Virus record (IMG/VR): IMGVR_UViG_3300048036_000457
Span: 1-26,890 of that record
Direction: 5' to 3' (one strand)
DNA: 26,890 nt
Origin: a virus
The notes beneath the pieces are model-generated. The model was not told where the DNA came from. It was given only the letters and a program-made list of their open reading frames with translations, and made no database searches. Below, piece after piece: positions 14,588 through 23,757 of the stretch (position 1 is the first letter of the stretch; each line of letters begins with the position of its first letter). The position numbers were made by a program, and so were the translations under genes.

Positions 14588-17500
14588 TTAATCTAGAGAT
14601 TTTAGAAGTCTAACCTTTTTAGTATTGTTTAAGTTATATCCTCTAGGCTTATATTTTGCAAATACTTCTAAATCAAAAGAAAATTGATTATCATTCGAAT
14701 CAAAAATATCAAGTCCTATTTTTTTAGAATAAGTTAAATTAGTAATAGGGTTTGTATATAATCCTCCTAACTTACCATCAGATGTATCAACTCCTCCCGT
14801 TGCAGTTACACCAAAATAATCTGTCATTCTATATTGAAAAACAACATCAACTGTAATATTAGGCGCCTTAGAAGCCGTTGAGTTTACTTGTTTAGAATCT
14901 ACCTTGCCAATTCTCCTTTTACCAAACTTATTATCTCCATCAACCGATAAGCTTCCAATTCTAGTAGGACTTAAAAACAAATAAGCTCCACAAGACTTAC
15001 CTCCCAATAAATATTGATCATTATCCTCAAATGACATCTTCATACCTCTTAAATATCCTCCTGACTTTTCAAATCTGTATGCTGTTTGTAAATCAGCATG
15101 TGAGTCACTACCATATTTTAAACTAGCAAAATTATCAGCAGATGTCCATGTTACAGGTAGTGTAACAGATTGTCTTCCATTTGAATCAGTTTGAAGATTA
15201 CCATTAGCATCTAATATAGGTGCTCCATTAACACAATTATAATGATCTTTGTGTAAATATAATCCTTCGTCATATTCAGTCGATGTAAAATTACCGTCTA
15301 ATTTAATTAAACGAGGAGTTCCATCCGCATCATATTCACCAGACCATATAAAGTCCTCATTACTACCTGCAGTTCCTGTTGCTATTTGACCATAACATTC
15401 AAATTCACCAGGTCCATTAACGATTGCATTAGCCCCTGCTGTGTCTCCAGCATCAATTAGTTTTAAATAAGAAAGAGGTGCGGTCGCATACATTGGATTT
15501 TCACCAGCAACATCCATGTATCTGGCATATATAAACTGTCCTTTTCTTTGAGCAGATTGAAAAGGGGCTCTACTATTAAATATCTCAGCTCTATCATTAT
15601 TAGAAACATTTTGATATTGTATAGGAACTAAGTCATATTTACCCTCAACTGTATAATATGTGTCGTTTTGGATTCTGCTATCTATTATAGGAGCAGTGCT
15701 TATAGCATAATCATGTGTTCCCATTTCAAACGTAGTCTCTGTTCCAGTTGCCGAAGAAGGCTGTACAGATTCGTTTCGGTTTCCTATCATTCTAGCCATT
15801 AATTCTAAATCAGTGGCCTTACTATTTTCTAATAATAGTTTAAATGTTTTTGTAACAATATGTCCCTTTTTAATATTTAAATCTGCAACCTCATCTACGT
15901 AATACCCTGCGAATATCTTAGTTGTACTGTTTGCATTAATAGAAGTAGCTGTCCCTTCTTCATCTATTAAAGATACCACTAATTCTCCTTCTGCATTTTC
16001 TAGTTGTTCCCTTAAATTGTCAACTTCTTTTTGTAAGTCTATTAATTTATCAAATAAACTAATTGGAGTTTGTTCATCTGATAAAAAACCAGAAGCTATC
16101 GCAGCTGCACCGTGTACAAAATATTTTTCATTAGCACTAAAACTATCAGCAATGTGTGTATAAACTCCTTTAGAATCTAATTCCTCAACAAGTTTTACAT
16201 AAGTAGTTTCTTTACTGTTTTCATCTACCAAATTAATAATATCACTTGTATCTAATAAACCTTCTGGAAATTGAACTAAAATAGTTTCACTCCAGTCAGA
16301 AGTTATAGGATTTGAAGGATAACCTGCTTCTGAAACTGCTTTCATTCTAATTTCAACATTTTCACCAAGATTAATAGGAAGGTCTAATTGATTAAAATTT
16401 ACTTCTTGACCATCTTCAACGCTTTCTGTTATCCAAACATATTTACCGGTTACTACATCTCTTTGTCTCTTTCTAGTTGGAGTGTCTAATTGATTCCAAT
16501 TAGAAAAACTTGCAGTTGTAGTTCTATTATCTTGTGTAAATGGAATTTGTTCAATATTACTTGTTTTACCGCTTGCAGAAACATATCTATATTGAATACT
16601 AAATTTAACAATTTCTTGTGGAAGTGTATCTGCATTTGTTTTTGCTTCGGGCACTTTCCAAAAACCTCTAACTCTAAATTTAGGCTTAATATCCTTTACA
16701 TTTTGATCTGTACTAATACTTTGAATTTGATTTACAATAGAAGAATATAATTGAGCCTCTCCACTTCTTTTTTCAATTAAAGTATTTAAGTTGTTTTTAT
16801 CTTTACTTTTTTCAATTTCAGATTTGTACTTTTTAGTGGCAACCTCGCTTCTTTTACTTGTAATATTATCATCTAATTTCTTAATATTTTCACTAATAGT
16901 AATTTTATCGTTGTTTAATTTCTTTATGTTATCAAATGCATCATTCTCAGTTAAGTGAGTATTTATTTGTACTACTTTGAAATTAGCAGCATCTAATAAT
17001 ACTGGATCTGGCGTAATACCAACGGTTGCTGGTGGAATAAAATCTTCTTTTAATGATTTAATAAATTGACCAAAATCAGCAACGCTATCTCTATAAAATG
17101 CAGATAATGTTTGAGTTCCACCAGTTTGACTTTCAATTGTTAAATCGTTAGAATAAAAACCAACACCAGGTGACCAATTTTCTGCAATAATTTTAGAATC
17201 AGGATCTATTGCCTTAAAGAATACAACCTGTCTCTCATCGAAACCCACGTTAATGCTAAGATCTACTTTATTTTCAAGTGATTTATAAATTCTAACTTGA
17301 TCTGCTCCAATTTTAATACTGTCAAATCCTTCTATTAACCTAAGCTCTACTTGACTAGTCCCATTGTAAATGTTTTCAACTTTGTATCTTGTATTATTAT
17401 TACCGCTATTTACCAACAGTTCATCTCCAATTGAAATAAACTCAGTATCTTTTAAGGATTTTGCACCATCAGTATATGTTAGTTTATTTAAAGTATATAG

Positions 17501-18232
17501 TTTAACTGATCTTAATACTGGTTCTCCATCTACAATAAATTCTCTTTCAGCATTTTCAACAGCCAATACATCAAAGCCTCCATAATACTGTGTTGCTTTA
17601 AAAGGAAGGTCTCTAACTTGTTCATCTATTGTAGCATTTGCGCCGCTACTTACTAAGCCTTCGACAAATGTTTGATAATCTATTTCATCTACGTTTATAT
17701 AATTATCTTCAAAATATGACGCAGCAAATTCATCATTTGCTTGGAAAATATATCTTTTTACTAAAACCCTTTCAGTATCAACAGCGATTTGATTACTAAC
17801 ATCAAATTTAACAGTTAATAATGGATTTAAATAATCTTCAAAAAAGTCATTATCTGTAGTTACAAATTGCGTAGGTAATGCGATTGAAGTTAAATCGTTT
17901 GCGGGAGTTTTAAGTTTTCTTGCAATAATCTTTTTAAAACTACCATCTGGCATTTGAACAGTTGCGTCTGCAGTTCCAACACCGCTTAGCGCTTTAATAT
18001 TATTTTCTAGTCTTTTTATTTCTCTATCTAAAAAACCAAAGGATGGTATTTGATATGTCTTAATGGTAGTTACACCGTCGTCGTCTGGCGTGCCGAATAA
18101 ATCGACAGAAACTGTAATGGCATCTTTTTCACTTGTTATTGCCTCGTTAATACGTTCGAAAGTTTCTAACGCATTAGCATTCATCTGTGTGAATTGCTTG
18201 ATTATTCCAGAAAATGAGTTTTGTGTGTCCAT
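14588..18232 (-). CDS. Large virion structural protein with coiled coils and an FN3-like domain (1214 aa)
   Basis: The N-terminal 85 residues carry two helical stretches (about 8-36 and 67-85). A beta-rich part follows to about 420. A long charged coiled coil covers roughly 430-510. Residues 517-655 look like a fibronectin type III-type domain pair: a VRGFWKVPEAK opening, a VKFSIQYRYVS strand, a VEIRMKAVSEAG strand and a closing TSDWSETILVQFP. A short second coiled coil (about 726-750) leads into a beta-rich C-terminal part of about 460 residues. FN3 domains and coiled coils in this arrangement are common in phage fibres and baseplate arms. It starts 3 nt after the stop of the 648-aa gene, so the two are coupled and may form one complex. 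Exact role unknown. Confidence 0.8.
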   Translation of the reverse strand: MDTQNSFSGIIKQFTQMNANALETFERINEAITSEKDAITVSVDLFGTPDDDGVTTIKTYQIPSFGFLDREIKRLENNIKALSGVGTADATVQMPDGSFKKIIARKLKTPANDLTSIALPTQFVTTDNDFFEDYLNPLLTVKFDVSNQIAVDTERVLVKRYIFQANDEFAASYFEDNYINVDEIDYQTFVEGLVSSGANATIDEQVRDLPFKATQYYGGFDVLAVENAEREFIVDGEPVLRSVKLYTLNKLTYTDGAKSLKDTEFISIGDELLVNSGNNNTRYKVENIYNGTSQVELRLIEGFDSIKIGADQVRIYKSLENKVDLSINVGFDERQVVFFKAIDPDSKIIAENWSPGVGFYSNDLTIESQTGGTQTLSAFYRDSVADFGQFIKSLKEDFIPPATVGITPDPVLLDAANFKVVQINTHLTENDAFDNIKKLNNDKITISENIKKLDDNITSKRSEVATKKYKSEIEKSKDKNNLNTLIEKRSGEAQLYSSIVNQIQSISTDQNVKDIKPKFRVRGFWKVPEAKTNADTLPQEIVKFSIQYRYVSASGKTSNIEQIPFTQDNRTTTASFSNWNQLDTPTRKRQRDVVTGKYVWITESVEDGQEVNFNQLDLPINLGENVEIRMKAVSEAGYPSNPITSDWSETILVQFPEGLLDTSDIINLVDENSKETTYVKLVEELDSKGVYTHIADSFSANEKYFVHGAAAIASGFLSDEQTPISLFDKLIDLQKEVDNLREQLENAEGELVVSLIDEEGTATSINANSTTKIFAGYYVDEVADLNIKKGHIVTKTFKLLLENSKATDLELMARMIGNRNESVQPSSATGTETTFEMGTHDYAISTAPIIDSRIQNDTYYTVEGKYDLVPIQYQNVSNNDRAEIFNSRAPFQSAQRKGQFIYARYMDVAGENPMYATAPLSYLKLIDAGDTAGANAIVNGPGEFECYGQIATGTAGSNEDFIWSGEYDADGTPRLIKLDGNFTSTEYDEGLYLHKDHYNCVNGAPILDANGNLQTDSNGRQSVTLPVTWTSADNFASLKYGSDSHADLQTAYRFEKSGGYLRGMKMSFEDNDQYLLGGKSCGAYLFLSPTRIGSLSVDGDNKFGKRRIGKVDSKQVNSTASKAPNITVDVVFQYRMTDYFGVTATGGVDTSDGKLGGLYTNPITNLTYSKKIGLDIFDSNDNQFSFDLEVFAKYKPRGYNLNNTKKVRLLKSLD

Positions 18233-18235
18233 CTA

Positions 18236-20182
18236 TTATCTTATAATATCTATTTCAAACTCGAAAGTTGCAGAATTTGTACAAACTATTTCAAAATATG
18301 GATTGTTACCAGTAATTGCTGCTGATACGCTTCCAATAAGTTTGTTAAATCCATCCTTCCAATTTGTATAAACGTTAATATTATTACCGTTTAAGTCTAA
18401 ATTTTCAAAAACAATCTTATAACTTTGACCATCTTGCCATTTTATAAGTTTGTCATCTATGTATATATTAATATTATTATCAGCCGCCTGAGTAGTAGTT
18501 TTACCCGCAAGTCTCAGTTGGTTAGAAAATTCTTTAAGCCTTGTCCAAATACCAAAGCCAGTTGCGTTAGCAGGGTTATATTGATTAGCACTTGTGATTT
18601 CATTATAAACCGTTAAGGTACTTTCATTCCATAAAAAAGGTTTGCCAAAAACATAAGTTTTTAGATCATTTTTAATTTTAATTTTGTTAGGAACAGTTTT
18701 ATCAACTATAATTCCAGGTCCATTAAAAAGAACATCAACGTTGTATTGTACTTCTGACGGGATAGTACCATCTATAAGTTGATTAATTCTTTGATTTGCA
18801 TTTGTGATTAATTGTAAAAGGCTATTGCTATCTGCTAAATTAACAGATGTGTTTTGAAATTCTGTTTCTAATTGAGTTATTCTACTAAGTAATTCAGTAC
18901 TTGAATCCATCGACATTACTAAGTTTTCTAAATCATCAACTCTACTCTTAATTCTACTGTATCTTGCATTTGCATCTGATAATAATTTAGCTGCATTTTC
19001 TAAGGCGCTTGTCGTATCCATGAATAAATCCATAGAGAATGTAGTAAAGTCGTTAATATTAACTTCAACTCCTACGTTATCAAGAGATGAATTAAATTTA
19101 ATATTTAATTTAAGACCGAATGCATTTCCATTTAAGCCAGTAATTTCATTTGGCTTATATTTAATAAGTTCAGGAATATAAGAACTGTTTGCTGCACCGG
19201 GATTATCTTGAGGATTGTCTAATATTAATATACCATATAGATTAGTTTCTCTATTTGCTGGCACAGATTCACTATATAAATCATAATAAACAAGAATTGC
19301 ATTAAATCTAAAGTCTCCACCTTGCTTAGCATAGTCCTGTAAAGTATTAAGATCTGAATTAGTCGCAATACCATGATAGTCGCCTGCAGTCCAGTCAATT
19401 CCAAAATTAGGAGTTGAATTTACATCAATATCATAATAAGGAATTAAGTTTTGTGGATCAGAAGTATCTACTGTATCAACTAAAGTTTCTAAATTCATGT
19501 TAACATCTGGATGTGTCTGTCCGTTTCTACCACTAATTGTTGCCTCAGGATAAATCTTGTTAGCCGTGGTGTTGTATGTTTTAGAATTAAATAAAACAGT
19601 TGGCGTGTAGCCAATGGATGACGGTACGTTAATGTATACTTCATGATAGGCGTTGCCTTTATATTGAATATCGTTACCGACATCAATACTTCCTAAGTAT
19701 TTAACTACTCTATCATAATCGGTACCAGTTCCAGTTGCATTTAATTCTTCAGTGGCTAAACCAGATTGAGTAGTTTCGGTTGAATCTGCGGTTTTAAACC
19801 TCATAGCACCTAATTTATGTAACCATTTAAAGAATATTTTTTCAGCATCTGATCCATATAATGTACTATCAAAGTCATCATCTTGTAATAGCTCTTCTTC
19901 TAAGTTAAGAGCATAATTTTGAAATGTAATTGCAAAGTCGTGTCCAGCATTTCCAACTGGAGAATAAGCCACATTACTATAGTCTAACATTTGATCAAAA
20001 TCAACTGTATTTTTGCCATTTACAGGCTCTTCAAAATTTGGAATATCTAACAGAGCATATTTACTAAATTCAAATTTAATGTCTGGATTTTGAAAAGCTC
20101 GAGTCAAATCTCTTGTACCACTTGCAAAAGCGTACATTGTTCCTCCCTGTATTTGCGGCGTTCTAACTAATGGTGTAGCCAT
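18236..20182 (-). CDS. Virion structural protein with central coiled coil (648 aa)
   Basis: Residues 1-130 form a compact domain with several aromatic and acidic patches (DFAITFQNYALNLEEELLQ at 84-102, IFFKWLHKLGAMRF at 116-129). Residues 130-385 are mostly beta. A long helical stretch with heptad spacing spans about 388-472 (ARYSRIKSRVDDLENLV, then LLSRITQLETEFQN), and a beta-rich C-terminal domain ends in FEFEIDIIR. The layout of a head domain, trimeric or dimeric stalk and distal beta domain suits a baseplate arm or fibre-base protein. I do not recognise the family. It lies 17 nt after the 178-aa fibre-like gene, and its stop (AGATAA) is only 3 nt from the next ATG, so translation of the two large proteins is probably linked. 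Confidence 0.8.
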   Translation of the reverse strand: MATPLVRTPQIQGGTMYAFASGTRDLTRAFQNPDIKFEFSKYALLDIPNFEEPVNGKNTVDFDQMLDYSNVAYSPVGNAGHDFAITFQNYALNLEEELLQDDDFDSTLYGSDAEKIFFKWLHKLGAMRFKTADSTETTQSGLATEELNATGTGTDYDRVVKYLGSIDVGNDIQYKGNAYHEVYINVPSSIGYTPTVLFNSKTYNTTANKIYPEATISGRNGQTHPDVNMNLETLVDTVDTSDPQNLIPYYDIDVNSTPNFGIDWTAGDYHGIATNSDLNTLQDYAKQGGDFRFNAILVYYDLYSESVPANRETNLYGILILDNPQDNPGAANSSYIPELIKYKPNEITGLNGNAFGLKLNIKFNSSLDNVGVEVNINDFTTFSMDLFMDTTSALENAAKLLSDANARYSRIKSRVDDLENLVMSMDSSTELLSRITQLETEFQNTSVNLADSNSLLQLITNANQRINQLIDGTIPSEVQYNVDVLFNGPGIIVDKTVPNKIKIKNDLKTYVFGKPFLWNESTLTVYNEITSANQYNPANATGFGIWTRLKEFSNQLRLAGKTTTQAADNNINIYIDDKLIKWQDGQSYKIVFENLDLNGNNINVYTNWKDGFNKLIGSVSAAITGNNPYFEIVCTNSATFEFEIDIIR

Positions 20183-20199
20183 TTATAATAAGTTTATTT

Positions 20200-20736
20200 T
20201 TAAGCAATAGTTGCACCATAAGAACCAATAATGTACCAACTAGTACCATCAGATCTTAAAGTTAATGTTCCGTTTTGTGTTAAAGTAATTGAAGCTGCAC
20301 CTGCAACATTTGTCGCTTCAATATCTCCACTTACCTGTGCTATTAATGTTATTTCTTGTCCAACTATTGTACTCACTGCTAATGCAATTTGCGCAGTAGC
20401 ATCAACAAAATAAGTTGAATGAGCTAATGTAGCTGGTAATGCAGTTAAACCAGCAGAACTTGTTCCACTAATTCCTGATTTAATAATACTAGCATCTAAT
20501 GTTAAATTAGCACTAATAGTAGTTGCAACTCCAATAGTAGCAGATGAAGTGCCTAACACGCTTGAACCTACTGTGAGTTGGCTTGTTGATACTGTAACTC
20601 CAGTAAGAGTTAAAGCAGATGGATCTAAATATCCCTTTAAATTCGATATCTCATCCTCTAAAGATGTGAAATTATCATTTAGAGTAATTCTTGATGATGA
20701 AAGAGAATCAGTTCCTAAAATTTCTATAACCGCCAT
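20200..20736 (-). CDS. Short tail fibre-like protein (178 aa)
   Basis: The N-terminal segment SSRITLNDNFTSLEDEISNLKGYL (about 13-36) is a helix of the IN-x-NF type common at the attachment ends of phage fibres. The middle is a low-complexity Ala/Ser/Thr/Leu repeat-like region that should form simple beta strands or a beta-helix. The C-terminus LRSDGTSWYIIGSYG (about 159-173) resembles the SDGTxWYxIG ending I know from many phage tail proteins. A short trimeric fibre, or an adaptor between baseplate and a longer fibre, is the likely role. It is placed directly after the gp7-like wedge gene, where T4 also carries baseplate-peripheral and short-fibre genes (8 to 12). No enzyme motif is seen. Confidence 0.7.
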   Translation of the reverse strand: MAVIEILGTDSLSSSRITLNDNFTSLEDEISNLKGYLDPSALTLTGVTVSTSQLTVGSSVLGTSSATIGVATTISANLTLDASIIKSGISGTSSAGLTALPATLAHSTYFVDATAQIALAVSTIVGQEITLIAQVSGDIEATNVAGAASITLTQNGTLTLRSDGTSWYIIGSYGATIA

Positions 20737-20749
20737 AGTTTTATTTTTT

Positions 20750-23488
20750 TTATTTTACAATTATCATATTTCTTTCGACAATATTAGTATTGCCATTAGT
20801 ATCTTCAACTTCGGCCGAAATTCTATAAGAACCCGCCTCCTTAAAAATGTATGTCAACCACATATTATCATAATATATATCATGTTCTTCTTGACTACTA
20901 TCTTTATATATCTTCCACACAGGTCTTTTAATACCTGCCATTTCAGTTTTATCCAACGAAAAAGTAATATGTGTTGATCTTTCCACTTCTGCACATCCGT
21001 TTATAATTCTAACAGTATCTGCAGTAGGATTATAATTTACATAGTTTACTTTTCCATATATATTACCATTAGTTAATTCAACCTCTTTAAAATCGTATGT
21101 TCTAGAATACCCTTTACCAACTGCTAAAATAAACAAAAAGGTATCGTTATTTCCATCATTATTGGTGTCCTCAAATACTGGGTTATAATTAAACTTACTT
21201 ATAATTGGATGAGTCGATGCGTTTAATTCATCTGCTATATTTTCCCAATCTTGTAAAGTAGAAGGAGTTTGTGAGTTTATAACATGTGAACCCGTTTCAA
21301 TTATATTACTTTTAGCATTTTCATGAACTATAGTTAAAATACTCCCTTGTTGTATATTATTAATTTTAAAACTACTTACTAAATCTCCACCAATCCTAGT
21401 AGCATTCCACCAATTATGCATTCCATCTTTCCACCTCACAGTATCCATTTCATCCCATACATAAGGACCTGTAGATTCTTTATATCCTATTAAATTAGAA
21501 GGATTGTTATCTTTAAAACGCCGTACTGTACTAAATCTTTTACCTTGGCTTTCATCGTGTAAATAATTAGCCCTATCCATTGTTAAGTATAAAGATTGAA
21601 AACTATCTTCAACTTTTTGTAAATTTTCAGAAGGTATGTTCCAATAGCCTCCAGTTTTATTCCAAGCAGTTTTCCAATCTTTCCATTTATTATCTTCTTT
21701 CCATTGATATATTCCATATATTTCAAGAGGTTTTACCTTAACATTAAAAAAGTCAGACTCTTTCCTAAAACTCATAAACCCTTGAAGATCATACATTCTT
21801 AATTCTACACTATAGTCCCCCTCAAATGGCACAATCATTGGAAACCTTAAATATCCAGGATGGAATGTACTATCAATTTCATAGTAACCAATACTACCTC
21901 TAAAACTTTGTGAATATCCTTTAGGTCCAGTAACTACCCATTCCAATTCATATACATGTTGCTTCCACCAATCATTCCAAGTAACTGTAGGATCAATTGC
22001 ATCAAACCAAGTAAAATTAGCAAATTCCCATTCATGTGGAAGAGATGTACATTCTAAAATTATAGGAGCTCCTACTGGAATTGAGTGACCTCCATCTGTA
22101 TCATTGTTAAATGTATACTTTTTATTTATATAATAATTATTATAAAATGTTTCAAAGTCAGACAATAAAGTTTCATGTTCGGTATTATTTAAATCACCAA
22201 ATCCACTTAATTTTATTGGTTTAAAATCTATGTCATTTATAATAATATTACTATTTGAAATTAAAGCATAGTCTTCAATATAAAGTTGTTTATTTTCAGG
22301 ATATACTTTAAATTCAACATCTTTACCTTCATTAAACGATGCAATTGGTTGTTGATTATTCCAAACATTTAAATTCTTTTGATCAAAATAACTTCCTTCT
22401 CCTGTAATATCTACAATCTTTGCTTGAAGCGGAAGATACTCTCTTTGAAGTTTATTTTTAAGACCATATAATTTAATTAAAATCTCTTCAGGTGTAAAGT
22501 CAAATACTTCATCAACGTTAGGAATATCCCAATAGTCAAATGTACCATTAGGCTCGTTTAATTTGTAAACTAAAGAAAAACGACTTGTTTTCTTCATTGT
22601 AGTCGAAGGCAAATTAAATTGCTTTCTTTTCTTATAACTAAATCCAGCATTTTTATCTGGAACTGAAACTGCTTTTAATTTTCCAAAACTATCACTGTCT
22701 TGGTTTATATTTAGCCAATATTCTTTAAGTGTAATATTATTATAACCGAAAAAATCAATTGCATTTAATACAGCTTTATAAGTTCCAATGAAAGGTTTAA
22801 TATTATGTAATTCTAAAAGTAGTTCTTTTCTCTTTTTATTCATGAGCATCCAATCGATTCCCATCTCATTAATATCATGCTCTTTAAAAATTATAAAATC
22901 ACCATCATCAAGAGTAGCACCTAAATTTTGTAGTAGGTCTCTCATTCTTTCGTCTTCTCCTACAGTCTCTCCATAAATTATTATTTCAGCAACTATATGG
23001 CCATCGCTATCATCTGTAATTATTAAAGTTCTTTCATGTCTTTTTTCAGACTGAGATGAAAGAGCAATATTTGCTTGAATTGCATTGTTTGTAAAATCAT
23101 TTACTGTTTTTAAACCAGCAACGACTGAAACAACGTCTGTATGATCTAAGACTTGAATATTTAAACCATCTAAATTTTGTACCTTTACAACGTTATCTTC
23201 TAATTGTGTTCCATAAATAAAAATATCTTCACTTGAATATCTGTCAGCTTTCCAACTAAATTTAAAATTACTACCATTACTATTTTCAGAAACAGGTCTA
23301 CCATATACAACATAACCTGTAGGATCTACAAGCTCTTCTAATATAAATAAGTTAAAAGTCTCATATAAGCCTACTGATACTTCAGGTAAATATACAACAC
23401 CACTCCATCTTTCATTAGTAGTATCATAGTCGAGATTTAATTCATTCTCAACTCCATTAAAAAACCTTAAATATGAGTATTTTGACAT
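20750..23488 (-). CDS. Baseplate wedge protein, gp7-like, with PKD/Ig-like domains (912 aa)
   Basis: It occupies the place of gp7, after gp25 and gp6. Residues 213-258 contain a helix-strand block (KELLLELHNIKPFIGTYKAV, then DFFGYNNITLKEYW). This resembles the STKGIEASYKFLFKVLY-type segment of gp7 and the tail protein I family, where a helix lines up the wedge. Further on are two Ig/PKD-like modules: one around 545-610, with LEWVVTGPKGYSQSF and GDYSVELRMYDLQG, and a clearer one at the C-terminus, with WLTYIFKEAGSYRISAEVEDTNGN. The protein is rich in Trp, unlike its neighbours. T4 gp7 is 1032 aa. The gp7 assignment rests on position, length and one local resemblance, so another wedge or arm protein remains possible. 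Its start is coupled to the 89-aa gene by a 1-nt overlap. Confidence 0.55.
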   Translation of the reverse strand: MSKYSYLRFFNGVENELNLDYDTTNERWSGVVYLPEVSVGLYETFNLFILEELVDPTGYVVYGRPVSENSNGSNFKFSWKADRYSSEDIFIYGTQLEDNVVKVQNLDGLNIQVLDHTDVVSVVAGLKTVNDFTNNAIQANIALSSQSEKRHERTLIITDDSDGHIVAEIIIYGETVGEDERMRDLLQNLGATLDDGDFIIFKEHDINEMGIDWMLMNKKRKELLLELHNIKPFIGTYKAVLNAIDFFGYNNITLKEYWLNINQDSDSFGKLKAVSVPDKNAGFSYKKRKQFNLPSTTMKKTSRFSLVYKLNEPNGTFDYWDIPNVDEVFDFTPEEILIKLYGLKNKLQREYLPLQAKIVDITGEGSYFDQKNLNVWNNQQPIASFNEGKDVEFKVYPENKQLYIEDYALISNSNIIINDIDFKPIKLSGFGDLNNTEHETLLSDFETFYNNYYINKKYTFNNDTDGGHSIPVGAPIILECTSLPHEWEFANFTWFDAIDPTVTWNDWWKQHVYELEWVVTGPKGYSQSFRGSIGYYEIDSTFHPGYLRFPMIVPFEGDYSVELRMYDLQGFMSFRKESDFFNVKVKPLEIYGIYQWKEDNKWKDWKTAWNKTGGYWNIPSENLQKVEDSFQSLYLTMDRANYLHDESQGKRFSTVRRFKDNNPSNLIGYKESTGPYVWDEMDTVRWKDGMHNWWNATRIGGDLVSSFKINNIQQGSILTIVHENAKSNIIETGSHVINSQTPSTLQDWENIADELNASTHPIISKFNYNPVFEDTNNDGNNDTFLFILAVGKGYSRTYDFKEVELTNGNIYGKVNYVNYNPTADTVRIINGCAEVERSTHITFSLDKTEMAGIKRPVWKIYKDSSQEEHDIYYDNMWLTYIFKEAGSYRISAEVEDTNGNTNIVERNMIIVK

Positions 23489-23757
23489 TATCTTATGTTT
23501 TTATCATCTTTGTTTGTTGTGTAATTTTTCCAGTTTTTCATTACACGAATTTGCTTAATTGTATTGTAAAAATAGTCTGTACAAAATTGCACAAAATCTG
23601 ACATCGTTTGATTTCTAATAATATGCCTAGAAACTCTATTTGTTATTAAATCATTTTTATAATCGTAACCTAAATGTTTTTTATTATCCTTTGCAGTTTT
23701 TCTAACATCGTAGATTTTTATTCTCTTATATCTATATAAATCGTCGTACAGTCCCAT
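23488..23757 (-). CDS. Small basic protein in the baseplate operon (89 aa)
   Basis: The protein is lysine-, arginine- and tyrosine-rich, with no membrane segment. It starts MGLYDDLYRYKRIKIYDVRK and has a helical C-terminal half (SDFVQFCTDYFYNTIKQIRVMKNW). It overlaps both neighbours by one base (TAATG junctions) and lies between gp6 and the gp7-like gene, so it is almost certainly translated with the wedge proteins. T4 makes the wedge from gp11, gp10, gp7, gp8, gp6, gp53 and gp25. A reduced gp53-like wedge piece is possible, but the protein is less than half the size of gp53 (196 aa) and I see no convincing motif. I leave it unnamed. Confidence 0.7.
   Translation of the reverse strand: MGLYDDLYRYKRIKIYDVRKTAKDNKKHLGYDYKNDLITNRVSRHIIRNQTMSDFVQFCTDYFYNTIKQIRVMKNWKNYTTNKDDKNIR

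Noticed and set aside
20911-20920. Further AGATATATAA promoter-like match on the minus strand
   Set aside because: It lies deep inside the gp7-like coding region; it shows that the string alone is not specific in this base composition.
20549-20977. Plus-strand open frame of 142 codons across a gene junction
   Set aside because: It is antisense to the fibre-like and gp7-like genes and its second half reads as the complement of coding sequence; nothing else in the window is on the plus strand.
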